A stretch of 64,000 bases of DNA from CALDTK01 sp045110575 (GCA_045110575.1 JBGCGF010000013.1:60700-124699), one strand, 5' to 3'. Numbered from the stretch's first letter, positions 18,264 to 27,772 are shown. Made by a program: numbers and translations. The notes: generated by a model not told the origin, from the sequence alone.

Positions 18264-19898
18264 TTACTGTACCAATACCTTCCCTTCTAACAGCGGTCGT
18301 GTTGCATTTGTGATCAGCAACCTATACAGCCCTTTGGGCACATTGGTTGGCAATTGTACGCTTGCTGCTTCTTCTCCGATTGAGAGAATTTCCAAGTTAC
18401 CAACCTGCTTGCCATCTATTGAAAATAGGCTAGCAGATAAAGGAGCATTGAATTCAGAAAGCAAAGATGCTGGCAAGTCGTATTTCAACGTTATTACGCT
18501 ACCAGATCGTGCAGGATTAGGGCTTATTACAAGTTGTTCAGCTTCCACCAAAACCTCAGTAGTACTCGTCGTCCAATCAAAATAATCGTATGCCTGAATA
18601 CTTGAATCGCACACAGCTGTATCAATGATTGGAGCTAGACCTCGTGCAACTCGATCTTTGGCCCAAAGGGAATATTCTGGAAATTCGGGAATGCTCACGA
18701 AATAGTAATTCGGAAGTAAAAGACCACTATCCTTTAGTTCACAAGCTCGACCAGGACGGCTCGGCTTGTCAATCACACTTAAGGTCTTACCCGTACCTGA
18801 TCGGGCTACATACAAGCGACAATCAGGGCCGCGTTCTATTTGATAATAGGTACCTCGGAAAGGAATATTATCTGGATCATTTATCTGAACTGCAGAGGCC
18901 TCAATATCAGCCGCCTCGGTATCGAATTGAAAGAGATTCGCTTCTGTTGTTACATACAAGTATCTGCCGTCTGCTGACCATTCGCATCGGGTGGCGACAG
19001 TGAAAGGCTCAAAATCGGGATCGTGCGCGTTTGAGATTTCCACCCAAGGTTCTACAATTCCAGTAAGACGGTCAAATCGGAACAGATCGATTCCTCCTTG
19101 CTCCCCTGAGATCGCAAATACATCACCAGCAGGACGAAAAGTGATGTCTAATACTGAACCTTCTCGATAGTCTCCTACATTAAATGCTTGCTGAGGAGGC
19201 AACATAAAAGTTGTATCACTTTCAATTTGCCACATTGGTAAGTTAGTAGTCATTGAGGACTTAGAAATCCCGTACCAACCTCCAAGGGGATTAGAAATAT
19301 GCTCAGCTAAAAAATCAGAAAGTGTATCATTTGTATGAATAAATTTAGTCTCTATTACGCTATTCTGATTTGGACTCGAGTCCGCTAAAGAGTCTGTGTA
19401 TAAATAGCTTACAACAAATCCAGGAGTATAAAATAAATAGGGTGTGCTTCCGTCCGACTCATAAATAGTTTCACTTACGTACAACAATTTATCCTCTCCC
19501 AAAGGCAGTATTGCTTGAAAACCAAAACCTGTAGTTGTACTTGGATCCCTGCGAAAATTCCATGTATCATAACTTAAATGCGACAGAATGAAATCACTAA
19601 ATCCTCGAGTTAGTCTGATGGAATTACCGTACAAAGAGAACTCAGGCTGATTGAACTGCACACTAGAAAAGCCGAAGCTTTGGACACCAATAGAGTCTAG
19701 ATCGAAGACTTCAACTGTCCCTCCATCAAATCTTATTTGGTTCATTCCAAAACAGGGGGTGATTGAATGGTCTTGCCCTATCGCCCAGATTAAATCTGGA
19801 CGATAGGTAGACATTTGTGCGGAAGTTTGGGATACCATTGAAAAAATAACAATAAGCACCACCATATTTCGGATACGCTTTCTATTCAAAAACAGCAA
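18264..19898 (-). CDS. Secreted propeller-like protein with T9SS type A tail
   Basis: This 544-residue protein begins with a signal peptide (MVVLIVIFSMVSQTSAQ). Translation may start at TTG 19898, TTG 19889 or ATG 19865; the first two overlap the end of the upstream gene, which suggests coupling. The middle has propeller-like blades (C-E-W-S-A-D-G-R-Y-L-Y-V; R-G-P-D-C-R-L-Y-V-A). A G-P-D-x-R-x-Y motif is shared with the two paralogues at 34-40 kb, so the N-terminal domains may be distant relatives. The C-terminal ~85 residues (V-I-S-P-N-P-A-R-S-G ... V-P-K-G-L-Y-R-L-L-I) are a type A sorting domain. Function is unknown. DNA here looks more AT-rich than the housekeeping genes. Confidence 0.8.
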   Translation of the reverse strand: MLFLNRKRIRNMVVLIVIFSMVSQTSAQMSTYRPDLIWAIGQDHSITPCFGMNQIRFDGGTVEVFDLDSIGVQSFGFSSVQFNQPEFSLYGNSIRLTRGFSDFILSHLSYDTWNFRRDPSTTTGFGFQAILPLGEDKLLYVSETIYESDGSTPYLFYTPGFVVSYLYTDSLADSSPNQNSVIETKFIHTNDTLSDFLAEHISNPLGGWYGISKSSMTTNLPMWQIESDTTFMLPPQQAFNVGDYREGSVLDITFRPAGDVFAISGEQGGIDLFRFDRLTGIVEPWVEISNAHDPDFEPFTVATRCEWSADGRYLYVTTEANLFQFDTEAADIEASAVQINDPDNIPFRGTYYQIERGPDCRLYVARSGTGKTLSVIDKPSRPGRACELKDSGLLLPNYYFVSIPEFPEYSLWAKDRVARGLAPIIDTAVCDSSIQAYDYFDWTTSTTEVLVEAEQLVISPNPARSGSVITLKYDLPASLLSEFNAPLSASLFSIDGKQVGNLEILSIGEEAASVQLPTNVPKGLYRLLITNATRPLLEGKVLVQ

Positions 19899-22800
19899 TG
19901 GAACTAGAGAATTCTCCGTTTTGAGTACGAATGAAATAAAGCCCTGATGTCAATGAGCTCGGAAGTACGAAAGAGTTTTCTTCATTTAAGTACTGAATGT
20001 CCAGCTGTTTGCCGTAGGCATCAGTTACACTAACCCATCCTGTTACAGACTTAACGAACAACAACTCACTTCCAGCTCTTACAGGATTAGGAAAGACAGA
20101 TTGTGCCTTCTCTAGTTTCCTTGACTGAAAAACAAGTTGCTCCGAATCCTGATCCGAATCACAGGTTTGTCCATCAGAAATTGCGAGCCCGAGGGATGCT
20201 CGTGCGATATGAACCCCTGGGCCTTCAAAACTTGCGCATTTATTGGCAATTTGACTGAAGTCTGCTTGTTCAGACTTCGAAAGACCATCTGGCAACTCCT
20301 GCTTAATTGCTAATGCAAGGCTCTCTTGCCAAAGTGCGGTAACTTCTTCGCATGGTTCGAAATCGGAAAGCTTAGTTAACAATGACAACAAACCGTTTTC
20401 AATTTCTGTGTCCTCTGGAGAATCCAAATCAACTAGTAATAGTACCTCGTCTATAAGTTCGTCAGAAAAAGTGCCTTCACTCGAAGCTTGTTCTTCATTC
20501 AAAAGTGCCAGGTAAGATTCGTATGTCTCTTGGTCCATTGCAGAGCCAAACAAGTCATAAAACTCTTGTTCCAAGTCCGCAATTTCTTGGTAACATGGTA
20601 GAGTATTACCATCACAAGGAGCCTGATCGTCTCCAACAGCATATTTTGAATTCAGGCGAGCTTGCTGCCGTTGAAAAGAAGGAAAGTCGCTGTCTTGAGA
20701 TGCGACTTTAACTGGAAGGCAAGGTTGAACAGCAGGCCAATTTGGAGGTAATACGCTGCATGCTGCAGGGCAGCCAGCTGGAGCTGTTGAAGGATTAGAA
20801 TACTGAAACCAAATATCTAAACTAGGAATAGCATTAAATACTACAGGTAGTGGAGCACCGTTGGCATCTACGCCCACACCGTTGGCTGGAAAATAAGTTG
20901 CTAGTGGCCTTACAGAAAACATATTTAAAATTCTTAAAGACGGCCTAGTTGAGTGTCTTGCTACACGACTTGCCTGAGCCCCATCTGCCCATACATTATC
21001 CGTGGTATTCTGAACACCCCCAATCAAAACGTCAGATAAACCATCATCTGAGTTTGCGACACCACCAACAAGCAAGCCAATGCTGTTTCCATTAAACGTA
21101 TTGCTCGTATAAGATATACCACCATTTCCACCTAAAACCTGCATTCCTTTATCAGTGTTATTTAGTAGATTACAGCTGTGTATACCACTTGAATTATTAT
21201 TCAATTCCATACCAGCTGTCAAACCTCCAGGTGCCCGAACGGTAGTAACTTGATTGCAATTGGTGTTGCTATTATCGCTATCAGCAAGGACTACGCCAGT
21301 GCTTTGAGATTGAGTTAGTAGGATCGAATTTGTAGAAATATTAAGAAATCTGGCGTCTTGCGCAAAGACACCAAAGTTAAACGTGTTGTCTCCAGTAATG
21401 ACCGTATTGCCAGCAATTGTTCCATTGCCTCGGTTGTTTCTAAAAGAACCAATTCCGAATGCTCTAAAGTCACTTTGCGGAGTCATCGTTATGTTATTGT
21501 TATTCACTAAATAACCTAAAGTTCTAGATTGCAAGTTAACTCCATAAGCATTCGTTCCAGTAATCGTGTTTTGCGAAACAGTAGCGAAACTCCTGGCGGT
21601 TACATTCCTAACGTTAACACCTCCGATCCCTGCAGAAATAATATTACTTACAATTGCAAACGCAGATCGCCTGTTAAACTCTACATCTACACCAATTCTT
21701 AGAGCTGTAATATTATTGTTCACAACTGAATATCTGCCTTGAGACCCTCTCGATAAACTAAGTCCATCTACCACATTTGTTATCGTCGAGTTTCTGAAAT
21801 TGAAATTTGAAGGTCCATAATTTCCAATTCCGGAATTTACACCAACTTGGAAATTGTCTATGGTAACTTGGTTGAAGTTATATTGACCTACAGAAGGACT
21901 GCTAGAAGCTGTTGTTCTAAGTCTTATACCTTCAGCACCTCGAGCTCCGTTTGCCACAAAACTAGAGTTAGGAACAGAACCTGGAACTTGATTTATATCT
22001 ACATTACTAACTGTAACGGACTGTGCTCTTACTCCTGAAATACCAGTGACGCAACTGCGTATTTCGCCATCAGTCATTGTAAACTGAGCATTAGCCTGTA
22101 CGGTCACACCGGTAGTAGCTCCAAATACAAGTGGCTCCACATTGCTATTTGTCCCTGGATTTGAGAAGGTCACATCACTATTGGGGCCGATTTCAACCGT
22201 ATTAAAGGGCTGGGTGCTACATGGAAAAAACCTTCCATTAGGAACAGTTAGCCCTGCAACTACATTATTGGCATCTCCAAAACTTAAAGTAGAATTGGGA
22301 GCCATCGCAAATCGGGTCCCTCCTGCCCGCGCTGCAGGCCAAAAGTTATCAACATAAATTGGATTGCCTAATATTAAAACTTCATCATTACCTGGACCTA
22401 ACTGGTTCGCCCTTATAATTGTTCCATCAAAGTAAACACTAGAGGCAATCGTAATAGAATGTGCAAATTTATCAGGAAGATCGCTCCATACGGTTTGATC
22501 CGCCATTCCACATCCTTCCATAGATCGGTCAACTACGAGACTAGCGGCAGTGTACGTGGGCTCGGTTGTTGCGAATGGGGCTATAGTGTAGTTCAAAACA
22601 ATCGCGCCATAACGTTCTATGTTCTGATTTCCACCTAACCTAACAACCAAGGTTGTTGTACCATTTGCGGTCGAATTTTGCAATATGGTAAGATCACCGT
22701 GTGGTGTGATCAATCCTGCCCTAAACACATTTGGCCCGCTACGAGGAGTCGGAATGTCAATATTGAGAGTAAAATCCACGTCACCATTACAACCATCATC

Positions 22801-23074
22801 TATGACTACGAATGCTAACTGAGCCGGTGAACATCTTTGGTAGCCCAATTGCAATGGACCACCGCTGCCTTTAGGTCTAAGAAGAGCGGCTTCTAAGCCT
22901 CCACCTAAAGGAGCATGAAAACCACTTACGAAATCGAGGCTAGGACTAGTATTAGACTGAATAAGAAAATTGCACAAACTGTTAAGAATGGGATCGTTTG
23001 TATTTGCTTGTGCATTTAAGCTACCGGTAAAACAAATTAGTATTGCTAAAGCGGAAAGCGGAAAGCGTTTTCAT
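19882..23074 (-). CDS. Right-handed beta-helix T9SS cargo gene, out of frame with its start codon
   Basis: The frame is open from 23070 down to the stop at 19882 and encodes over 1030 residues. N-terminal sandwich sequence is followed by a long Asn/Ser/Gly-rich parallel beta-helix (N-x-I-x-x and N-N-N-I-T patterns, roughly residues 250-700). An acidic helical region and a type A sorting tail (S-V-F-P-N-P-V-R-A-G ... L-T-S-G-L-Y-F-I) complete it. In this frame the residues upstream of TTG 22977 still read as a signal peptide (LAILICFTGSLNAQA), but no start codon precedes them. The only suitable ATG, at 23074, is in another frame. Deleting one 7-bp unit of the tract at 23048-23067 joins them as M-K-T-L-S-A-L-A-I-L-I-C-F-T-G. 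As sequenced, the exported form is not made unless slippage occurs or a TTG starts a leaderless-signal form. Either a phase-OFF gene or a fresh pseudogene. Confidence 0.8.
23048..23067 (-). repeat. Heptanucleotide tandem repeat in a signal-peptide region
   Basis: On the plus strand this is aaagcgg-aaagcgg-aaagcg, 2.9 copies of a 7-mer. Because 7 is not a multiple of 3, each copy gained or lost changes the frame between ATG 23074 and the downstream coding sequence. One copy fewer restores a complete signal peptide. Confidence 0.85.
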
Positions 23075-23303
23075 GTGTATGAGTTTTTAAAGTAAAGAAT
23101 TTACACTAAAATACGCTAAACCTGTCCATACATCCAAATTAATGCGCAGAAGTAAAGCTAAAAATCAATCTATTTGACCGACAAACTGCACTTTCACTAC
23201 ATTTTACAGACCCTGAAGTGTCCATCCTCAATGATATAAATGGTAGCATGATAAAATTGGTGCGCGAAAACTTATAAATTTCAATGTGAAATCCCTAAAG
23301 CAA

Positions 23304-23437
23304 CATGCCCGCGCTCCCGCAAGGGCGCCTTGCAATGAGTGACGAAGTCGCTCGCGCAGTGGGTTTCTTTCAAAAAATCTGAGGAATTCCTTTTCGCAAT
23401 AACCACGATCGTAGCCCTCACGGGAGTGAGAGCAAAC
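23304..23437. repeat. Diverged copy of the long-hairpin repeat upstream of mvaD
   Basis: This unit shares with 17852-18171 the interior cgaag-x-cgctcgcgcagt, the tgatcgt-like cacgatcgt, and the closing arm agccctcacgggagtgagag followed by caaac. The opening arm (23304-23329) has diverged but still pairs with the closing arm (23413-23437). It ends 17 bp before the -7 box of mvaD. The rest of the 23075-23467 gap is AT-rich and holds the probable promoter region of the minus-strand gene. Confidence 0.65.
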
Positions 23438-23454
23438 ATCCCGACAGGACTATG

Positions 23455-23462
23455 TACTTTTG
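23455..23462 (+). promoter_or_regulatory. -7 box next to mvaD ATG
   Basis: TACTTTTG is a perfect match to TAnnTTTG and ends 5 nt before ATG 23468. Use of this box implies a leaderless mRNA starting at that ATG, or a short leader if ATG 23486 is the true start. Confidence 0.5.
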
Positions 23463-23467
23463 CATCG

Positions 23468-24574
23468 ATGTTCGACAACCCCCGCATGCTCATTGACGTC
23501 GCTTCGACGACGCCAGGTTCCGTTTGCTACCAAGCACCAAGTAATATTGCCCTCGTCAAGTATTGGGGCAAGCATGGCGTTCAGCTGCCTCGCAATCCCA
23601 ACGCGAGTTTCACACTGAGTGTAGCGCAAACGATCACTGAACTATCGTGGCAACCGAAGGATCAAGACGATTCTTCAAGGATCCAATTGTCCTTATACTA
23701 TGATGGTGAGTTGCGTGAAGCATTTGCCGCAAGAGTGCGAATGTTCTTCGGAAAGCTCACGAAGAGCTATCCGTTTCTCGAACAACTTTCGTGGACGGTC
23801 AAGACACACAATACCTTCCCACACGGTGCAGGCATAGCATCGAGCGCTTCCGCGATGGCAGCCTTGGCGGCCTGCCTAGTGAGTCTAGAAGAACAATGGT
23901 TCGGTAAGCTTTCTGAAGCAGACCACTATCGCAAAGCGAGCTACATCGCTCGTTTGGGCAGCGGCAGTGCCGCTCGTTCTGTTTTCGCGAAAGCTGCAGC
24001 TTGGGGTACATCACCAAGCTTAGTAGGAAGTTCGGACGACTACGCCGTTTCGATCGCGGACAGCTTGCACACTAGCTTTCAAGATTATCGAGATTCGATT
24101 CTACTTGTGAGTAGCGCCGAAAAATCAGTGAGTAGTTCTGCAGGCCACGGTCTTATGGACAACCAGCCGTACGCACCCGTTCGCTACGAGATTGCCAACC
24201 GTCGCTTTACAAGACTCCTTGAGATCCTGAAAAAGGGCGAACTAGACGATTTCTGTACACTCGTAGAAGCAGATGCGCTCGATTTGCATGCACTCATGAT
24301 GCAGAGTACTCCACCCTACATCTTGATGGAGCCTAACACGATTGCTGTCGTGAATGCTGTGCGACGTTTTCGCGAAAGCTCGGGTTTGCCTGTTTGCTTT
24401 ACACTAGATGCCGGCCCGAACGTTCACCTCCTCTATCCGAAAACGATCGAGTTACAGGTTAATGACTGGTTAAAATCGGAAATAGCGCCTCTGCTTCCAC
24501 AAGGTCGAATCGATGATTTCGTTGGAGAAGGAGCCTCTAAGGCACAATTACCTGCTTTGACTGCCAACGTTTAA
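23468..24574 (+). CDS. mvaD: Diphosphomevalonate decarboxylase
   Basis: This GHMP-superfamily enzyme makes isopentenyl diphosphate from diphosphomevalonate with ATP in the mevalonate pathway. From ATG 23468 it has 368 residues. It carries the family signatures A-P-S-N-I-A-L-V-K-Y-W-G-K near residue 23, the phosphate-binding G-A-G-I-A-S-S-A-S-A, and R-L-G-S-G-S-A-A-R-S-V-F. An open frame extends upstream to 23339, but that extension lies in the hairpin repeat and is unlikely to be translated. ATG 23486 is an alternative start. The stop codon overlaps the ATG of the rhodanese gene by one base, and an alpha-oxoamine synthase follows, forming an operon of three genes. No other mevalonate gene is in the window. 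Confidence 0.92.
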   Translation: MFDNPRMLIDVASTTPGSVCYQAPSNIALVKYWGKHGVQLPRNPNASFTLSVAQTITELSWQPKDQDDSSRIQLSLYYDGELREAFAARVRMFFGKLTKSYPFLEQLSWTVKTHNTFPHGAGIASSASAMAALAACLVSLEEQWFGKLSEADHYRKASYIARLGSGSAARSVFAKAAAWGTSPSLVGSSDDYAVSIADSLHTSFQDYRDSILLVSSAEKSVSSSAGHGLMDNQPYAPVRYEIANRRFTRLLEILKKGELDDFCTLVEADALDLHALMMQSTPPYILMEPNTIAVVNAVRRFRESSGLPVCFTLDAGPNVHLLYPKTIELQVNDWLKSEIAPLLPQGRIDDFVGEGASKAQLPALTANV

Positions 24575-25119
24575 TGAAAATCTTTCCTAACCGCATCAAG
24601 GCCTTCGTTTGGATGGTCTGTTTTTCAGCTATCACACTGGTTGGCTGCGCTCAAACGCCTCCTGTAGGTCGTCCGAGTACAACAAATCCAGCTCTAGATC
24701 AGCGCCTAACAAGTCTTTTACGTTACGATGTTCCTTTAATTGGGGCAGATAGTCTCGCGGGGCTCAAAGACATTGCTATTTTTGATACTCGAAAGCAGAA
24801 AGAATACTCGGTAAGTCATATTCCGGGTGCTATTCAGCTTTCGCCAAAACAAGCGATTCCGTCGTGGATTTTGGAGCGCGATCGAGATAAAACGATTGTG
24901 CTATATTGTTCCGTAGGCTACCGCAGCGAAAATGTTGCTAGAAAGCTACAACAACAAGGGTTTACAAACGTGTATAACCTATACGGAAGCATTTTCGACT
25001 GGGTCGAAAAAGGCTATCCACTTGAGGACGCAAAGGGTGACAGTACCCTGCGTGTCCATACTTACAACCAACGTTGGGGCAAACTTCTTACCCGCCCCGA
25101 CGTCGACAAAACCTGGTGA
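24574..25119 (+). CDS. Rhodanese-domain lipoprotein
   Basis: The 181-residue protein has a lipoprotein signal peptide with the lipobox L-V-G-C (Cys25), so the mature form should be lipid-anchored. Residues ~60-150 form a single rhodanese domain: F-D-T-R-K-Q-K-E-Y, H-I-P-G-A-I, and the active-site loop C-S-V-G-Y-R with the sulfur-accepting cysteine. Rhodaneses move sulfane sulfur between thiols; the acceptor here is unknown. It starts inside the mvaD stop codon, so it is translationally coupled, and ends 14 bp before the next gene. Its link to isoprenoid or sphingolipid synthesis is not evident. Confidence 0.88.
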   Translation: MKIFPNRIKAFVWMVCFSAITLVGCAQTPPVGRPSTTNPALDQRLTSLLRYDVPLIGADSLAGLKDIAIFDTRKQKEYSVSHIPGAIQLSPKQAIPSWILERDRDKTIVLYCSVGYRSENVARKLQQQGFTNVYNLYGSIFDWVEKGYPLEDAKGDSTLRVHTYNQRWGKLLTRPDVDKTW

Positions 25120-25133
25120 AAAACGCACAGTAT

Positions 25134-26408
25134 ATGAGCGATACCAACGTACCTGACCTGTTTGAGCGCCGCACTGGCGACCTCGGTCCTCTAGGCCAAT
25201 ACGCCGACTTCGGCCATGGCTATTTCTTCTTTCCTCACCTCGAGGGAGAGCTCGGTCCACGCATGCGATTTAACGGTCGCGAAGTAATTATGTGGAGCGT
25301 CAATAACTACCTAGGCTTGGGCAACCACCCCGAAGTACGTAAAGTTGATGCTGATGCTGCAAAGGAGTGGGGCCTCGCCTACCCGATGGGCTCACGCATG
25401 ATGTCTGGAGAAAGCAAACTGCACATTCAACTCGAAGAGCAACTCGCTGAGTTTACGCGCAAAGAGTCGTGTCTACTTCTCAACTTCGGTTACCAAGGCA
25501 TTCTTTCTATCGTCGATGCGATGGTAGATCGTCGTGACGTTCTCGTCTATGACAAGGATTGCCATGCGTGTATCTATGACGGCATCCGTATGCACATCGG
25601 TGGACGTTTTGCTTACGAGCACAACGACATGGAAAGTCTAGAGCAGCAGCTCAAGAAGGCTTCTGTGAAAGCTGAAGCTTCTGGTGGTGGCATCATGGTC
25701 ATCTCTGAAGGTGTCTTCGGAATGCGCGGCCAACAAGGCAAGCTCAAGGAAATCGTTGCCCTTAAAGAAAAGTACAACTTCCGTTTCCTTGTCGACGATG
25801 CTCACGGCTTCGGTGTACTCGGAAAAGAAGGCTACGGCGCTGGAGAGCACCAAGGCTGTCAAGACGGAATCGACCTCTACTTCGGAACCTTTGCAAAATC
25901 AATGGCTTCAATCGGAGCTTTCGTTTCTGGTTCTAAGGAGATCGTCAAGTACCTCAAGTACTCTATGCGCTCGCAGATTTACGCGAAGTCACTTCCAATG
26001 CCACTCGTGGTTGGAGCGATCAAGCGTCTCGAGATGCTTCGCACCATGCCTGAGCTTCGTACGCAGCTTTGGGACAACGTGAACAAGCTTCAAAAAGGCC
26101 TCCGCGAGGCTGGCTTCGATATCGGAGCAACGGGAAGTTGTGTTACGCCTGTCTTCATGAAAGGCGCTCTTAATGAGGCTACCGAAATGGTTAAGGATCT
26201 CCGGAACAACTTCGGAATATTTACTTCTATGGTGGTGTACCCTGTTGTACCGAAAGGCGTCGTTCTATTGCGTCTCATTCCTACTTCAGCACACACGGAT
26301 TCTGAAATTACAGAAACAATCGCTGCGTTCAACGCCGTTCGCGATAAGCTTGCGAGTGGTGTTTACGCCAAGACTGCTCCAAACATGATGGAAGCGGTAG
26401 AACGATAG
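25134..26408 (+). CDS. PLP-dependent alpha-oxoamine synthase, serine palmitoyltransferase-like
   Basis: This 424-residue fold-type I PLP enzyme has the features of the alpha-oxoamine synthases. They are N-N-Y-L-G-L-G-N-H-P near the N-terminus, the V-D-D-A-H-G-F-G-V-L-G cofactor motif, and the Schiff-base lysine Lys255 in G-T-F-A-K-S. The N-terminal pattern A-Y-P-M-G-S-R-M-M-S-G resembles Bacteroidota enzymes annotated as serine palmitoyltransferase, the first step of sphingolipid synthesis (serine plus acyl-CoA). Glycine C-acetyltransferase or 8-amino-7-oxononanoate synthase cannot be excluded from sequence alone. ATG 25134 is chosen over an upstream ATG inside the rhodanese gene. The gene closes a three-gene operon and is followed by a strong terminator. 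Confidence 0.83.
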   Translation: MSDTNVPDLFERRTGDLGPLGQYADFGHGYFFFPHLEGELGPRMRFNGREVIMWSVNNYLGLGNHPEVRKVDADAAKEWGLAYPMGSRMMSGESKLHIQLEEQLAEFTRKESCLLLNFGYQGILSIVDAMVDRRDVLVYDKDCHACIYDGIRMHIGGRFAYEHNDMESLEQQLKKASVKAEASGGGIMVISEGVFGMRGQQGKLKEIVALKEKYNFRFLVDDAHGFGVLGKEGYGAGEHQGCQDGIDLYFGTFAKSMASIGAFVSGSKEIVKYLKYSMRSQIYAKSLPMPLVVGAIKRLEMLRTMPELRTQLWDNVNKLQKGLREAGFDIGATGSCVTPVFMKGALNEATEMVKDLRNNFGIFTSMVVYPVVPKGVVLLRLIPTSAHTDSEITETIAAFNAVRDKLASGVYAKTAPNMMEAVER

Positions 26409-26456
26409 ATCAGATTCATTCAACAGTTTAGTTGATTGAATTTTATGTTCTTTCGC

Positions 26457-26494
26457 GGAGGAATCAAGATTACATCTTGATTCCTCCTTTTTTT
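26457..26494 (+). terminator. Strong rho-independent terminator
   Basis: A perfect 14-bp stem (26457-26470 with 26474-26487) with a TAC loop is followed by TTTTTTT at 26488-26494. It ends the mvaD-rhodanese-synthase operon. Confidence 0.92.
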
Positions 26495-26517
26495 GTCCCA
26501 GATCTAAGCTCTCTCCT

Positions 26518-27555
26518 ATGCTAATCAGCGGTATTCAACAACTCGGTGTCGGCGTCGTCAATGCTGACGTGGCCTTCTCTTGGTACAAAACGCACTTTGG
26601 TGCTGGCGTACAAGTATTCTCTGAAAATGCGGTTGCCGATCGCATGCTTCCTTACACACAAGGTGAGGCACGTATGCGTTATGCGATACTTGCACTCAAC
26701 ATGCGTGGCGGAGGTGGCTTCGAAATCTGGCAATACACCGAGCGTACTCCAGTCGCTCCCCTCTTCCAAGCTGAAGTAGGAGACCTCGGAATTTTCGGAG
26801 GCAAACTCAAGTGTGCAGATGCGCACGTTGCTTACAGCTTTCTCCAACGCAGAGGCGCAGATTTGCTAGGCAAAGTGACGATGCGTCCAGACAACACGCA
26901 GAGCTTCTGGGTCCGTGATTTGTATGGCAATCCTTACGAGGTGGTAGAGTGCGCGGTTCATTTCACCAAGCGCAAGCATCCGATTGGAGGTGTGTTTGGT
27001 GCAGTGATTGGCTGCTCTGACATTGAAAAGAGCATGGTCTTTTACCAAAAGGTATTGGGCTATGATCAGGTCGTTTTTGACACTACGGAGTCGGGCGCCT
27101 TGGTCAACCTTCCAGGAGGGGATCGCGCAGTGCGCCGCGTGTTGCTGCGCTCAAGCACACAACGAAAAGGAGCCTTCGCTCCCCTACTCGGCCCTGCTGA
27201 GATTGAACTTGTGCAAGCGCCGGGCTATGCCGCTCGCAAGATCTTTGAAGGACGTGATTGGGGCGATCAAGGCTTCATTCACCTCTGTTTTGACATCCGT
27301 GGAATGGACGACTTGAAGGAGTTGTCTGCCAAGCACGGTCAGCCATTTACCGTTGATACCGGCGAGAGTTTCGATATGGGTGATGCTGCAGGACGCTTTG
27401 CGTATTGCGAGGATCCGGATGGTGCTTTGATTGAGTTTGTCGAGACGCACAAGTTGCCGATCCTCAAGAAGCTCGGCTGGAGCGTTGACTTGATGAAGCG
27501 CCCGGAGGATAAGGCGTTGCCTAAGATGTTGTTGAGGGCGTTGGAGATTGGGTAG
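26518..27555 (+). CDS. Two-module VOC (glyoxalase/dioxygenase fold) protein
   Basis: The 345-residue protein has two vicinal-oxygen-chelate modules, at about residues 1-145 and 155-310. Each begins with a typical first strand and helix (V-G-V-V-N-A-D-V-A-F-S-W-Y; V-I-G-C-S-D-I-E-K-S-M-V-F-Y) and ends with the D-P/D-L-Y-G-N-P-Y-E-V and D-P-D-G-A-L-I-E-F patterns containing the metal-ligand glutamate position. It lacks the C-terminal motifs of 4-hydroxyphenylpyruvate dioxygenase, so it should not be tied to hmgA. It may be a lyase, isomerase or dioxygenase; the substrate is unknown. The preceding gene is terminated before it, so it has its own promoter. Confidence 0.8.
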   Translation: MLISGIQQLGVGVVNADVAFSWYKTHFGAGVQVFSENAVADRMLPYTQGEARMRYAILALNMRGGGGFEIWQYTERTPVAPLFQAEVGDLGIFGGKLKCADAHVAYSFLQRRGADLLGKVTMRPDNTQSFWVRDLYGNPYEVVECAVHFTKRKHPIGGVFGAVIGCSDIEKSMVFYQKVLGYDQVVFDTTESGALVNLPGGDRAVRRVLLRSSTQRKGAFAPLLGPAEIELVQAPGYAARKIFEGRDWGDQGFIHLCFDIRGMDDLKELSAKHGQPFTVDTGESFDMGDAAGRFAYCEDPDGALIEFVETHKLPILKKLGWSVDLMKRPEDKALPKMLLRALEIG

Positions 27556-27570
27556 GCGGCCTGAGGCCTA

Positions 27571-27600
27571 ATTTTATCCCGCAATACTGCGGGATTGAAT
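27571..27600 (-). repeat. 30-bp dispersed palindromic repeat, copy 2
   Basis: The reverse complement matches 8961-8990 at 27 of 30 positions. The core is a perfect 8-bp hairpin, atcccgca / tgcgggat, with an ATAC loop. It follows the VOC gene by 15 bp and may act as its transcript end. Confidence 0.6.
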
Positions 27601-27772
27601 TTCGCCACGCAACGACTATCGCCATCCCGATTGCAGGCGGGAGGAGCGACCTGACGGAATAGATTGACAGCGGTCGATGATTTGATGAAACGACCTAAAA
27701 ACAAGGGCATAACCAGACTTCAAACCAATCTGTTTATTTCGCAAACGCTTACCATCGTATCCTTTAAATAAA

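Noticed and set aside
18088..18585. Plus-strand frame of 165 codons
   Set aside because: It reads through the hairpin repeat and antisense through the secreted propeller gene; no domain or promoter supports it.
23339..23467. N-terminal extension of mvaD
   Set aside because: The frame stays open, but it runs through the hairpin repeat and a perfect -7 box, has no family similarity, and ATG 23468 gives a normal-length enzyme.
26518..27555. 4-hydroxyphenylpyruvate dioxygenase partner for hmgA
   Set aside because: It has two VOC modules like that enzyme, but the C-terminal iron-site motifs of hydroxyphenylpyruvate dioxygenases are missing and it is 23 kb from hmgA.
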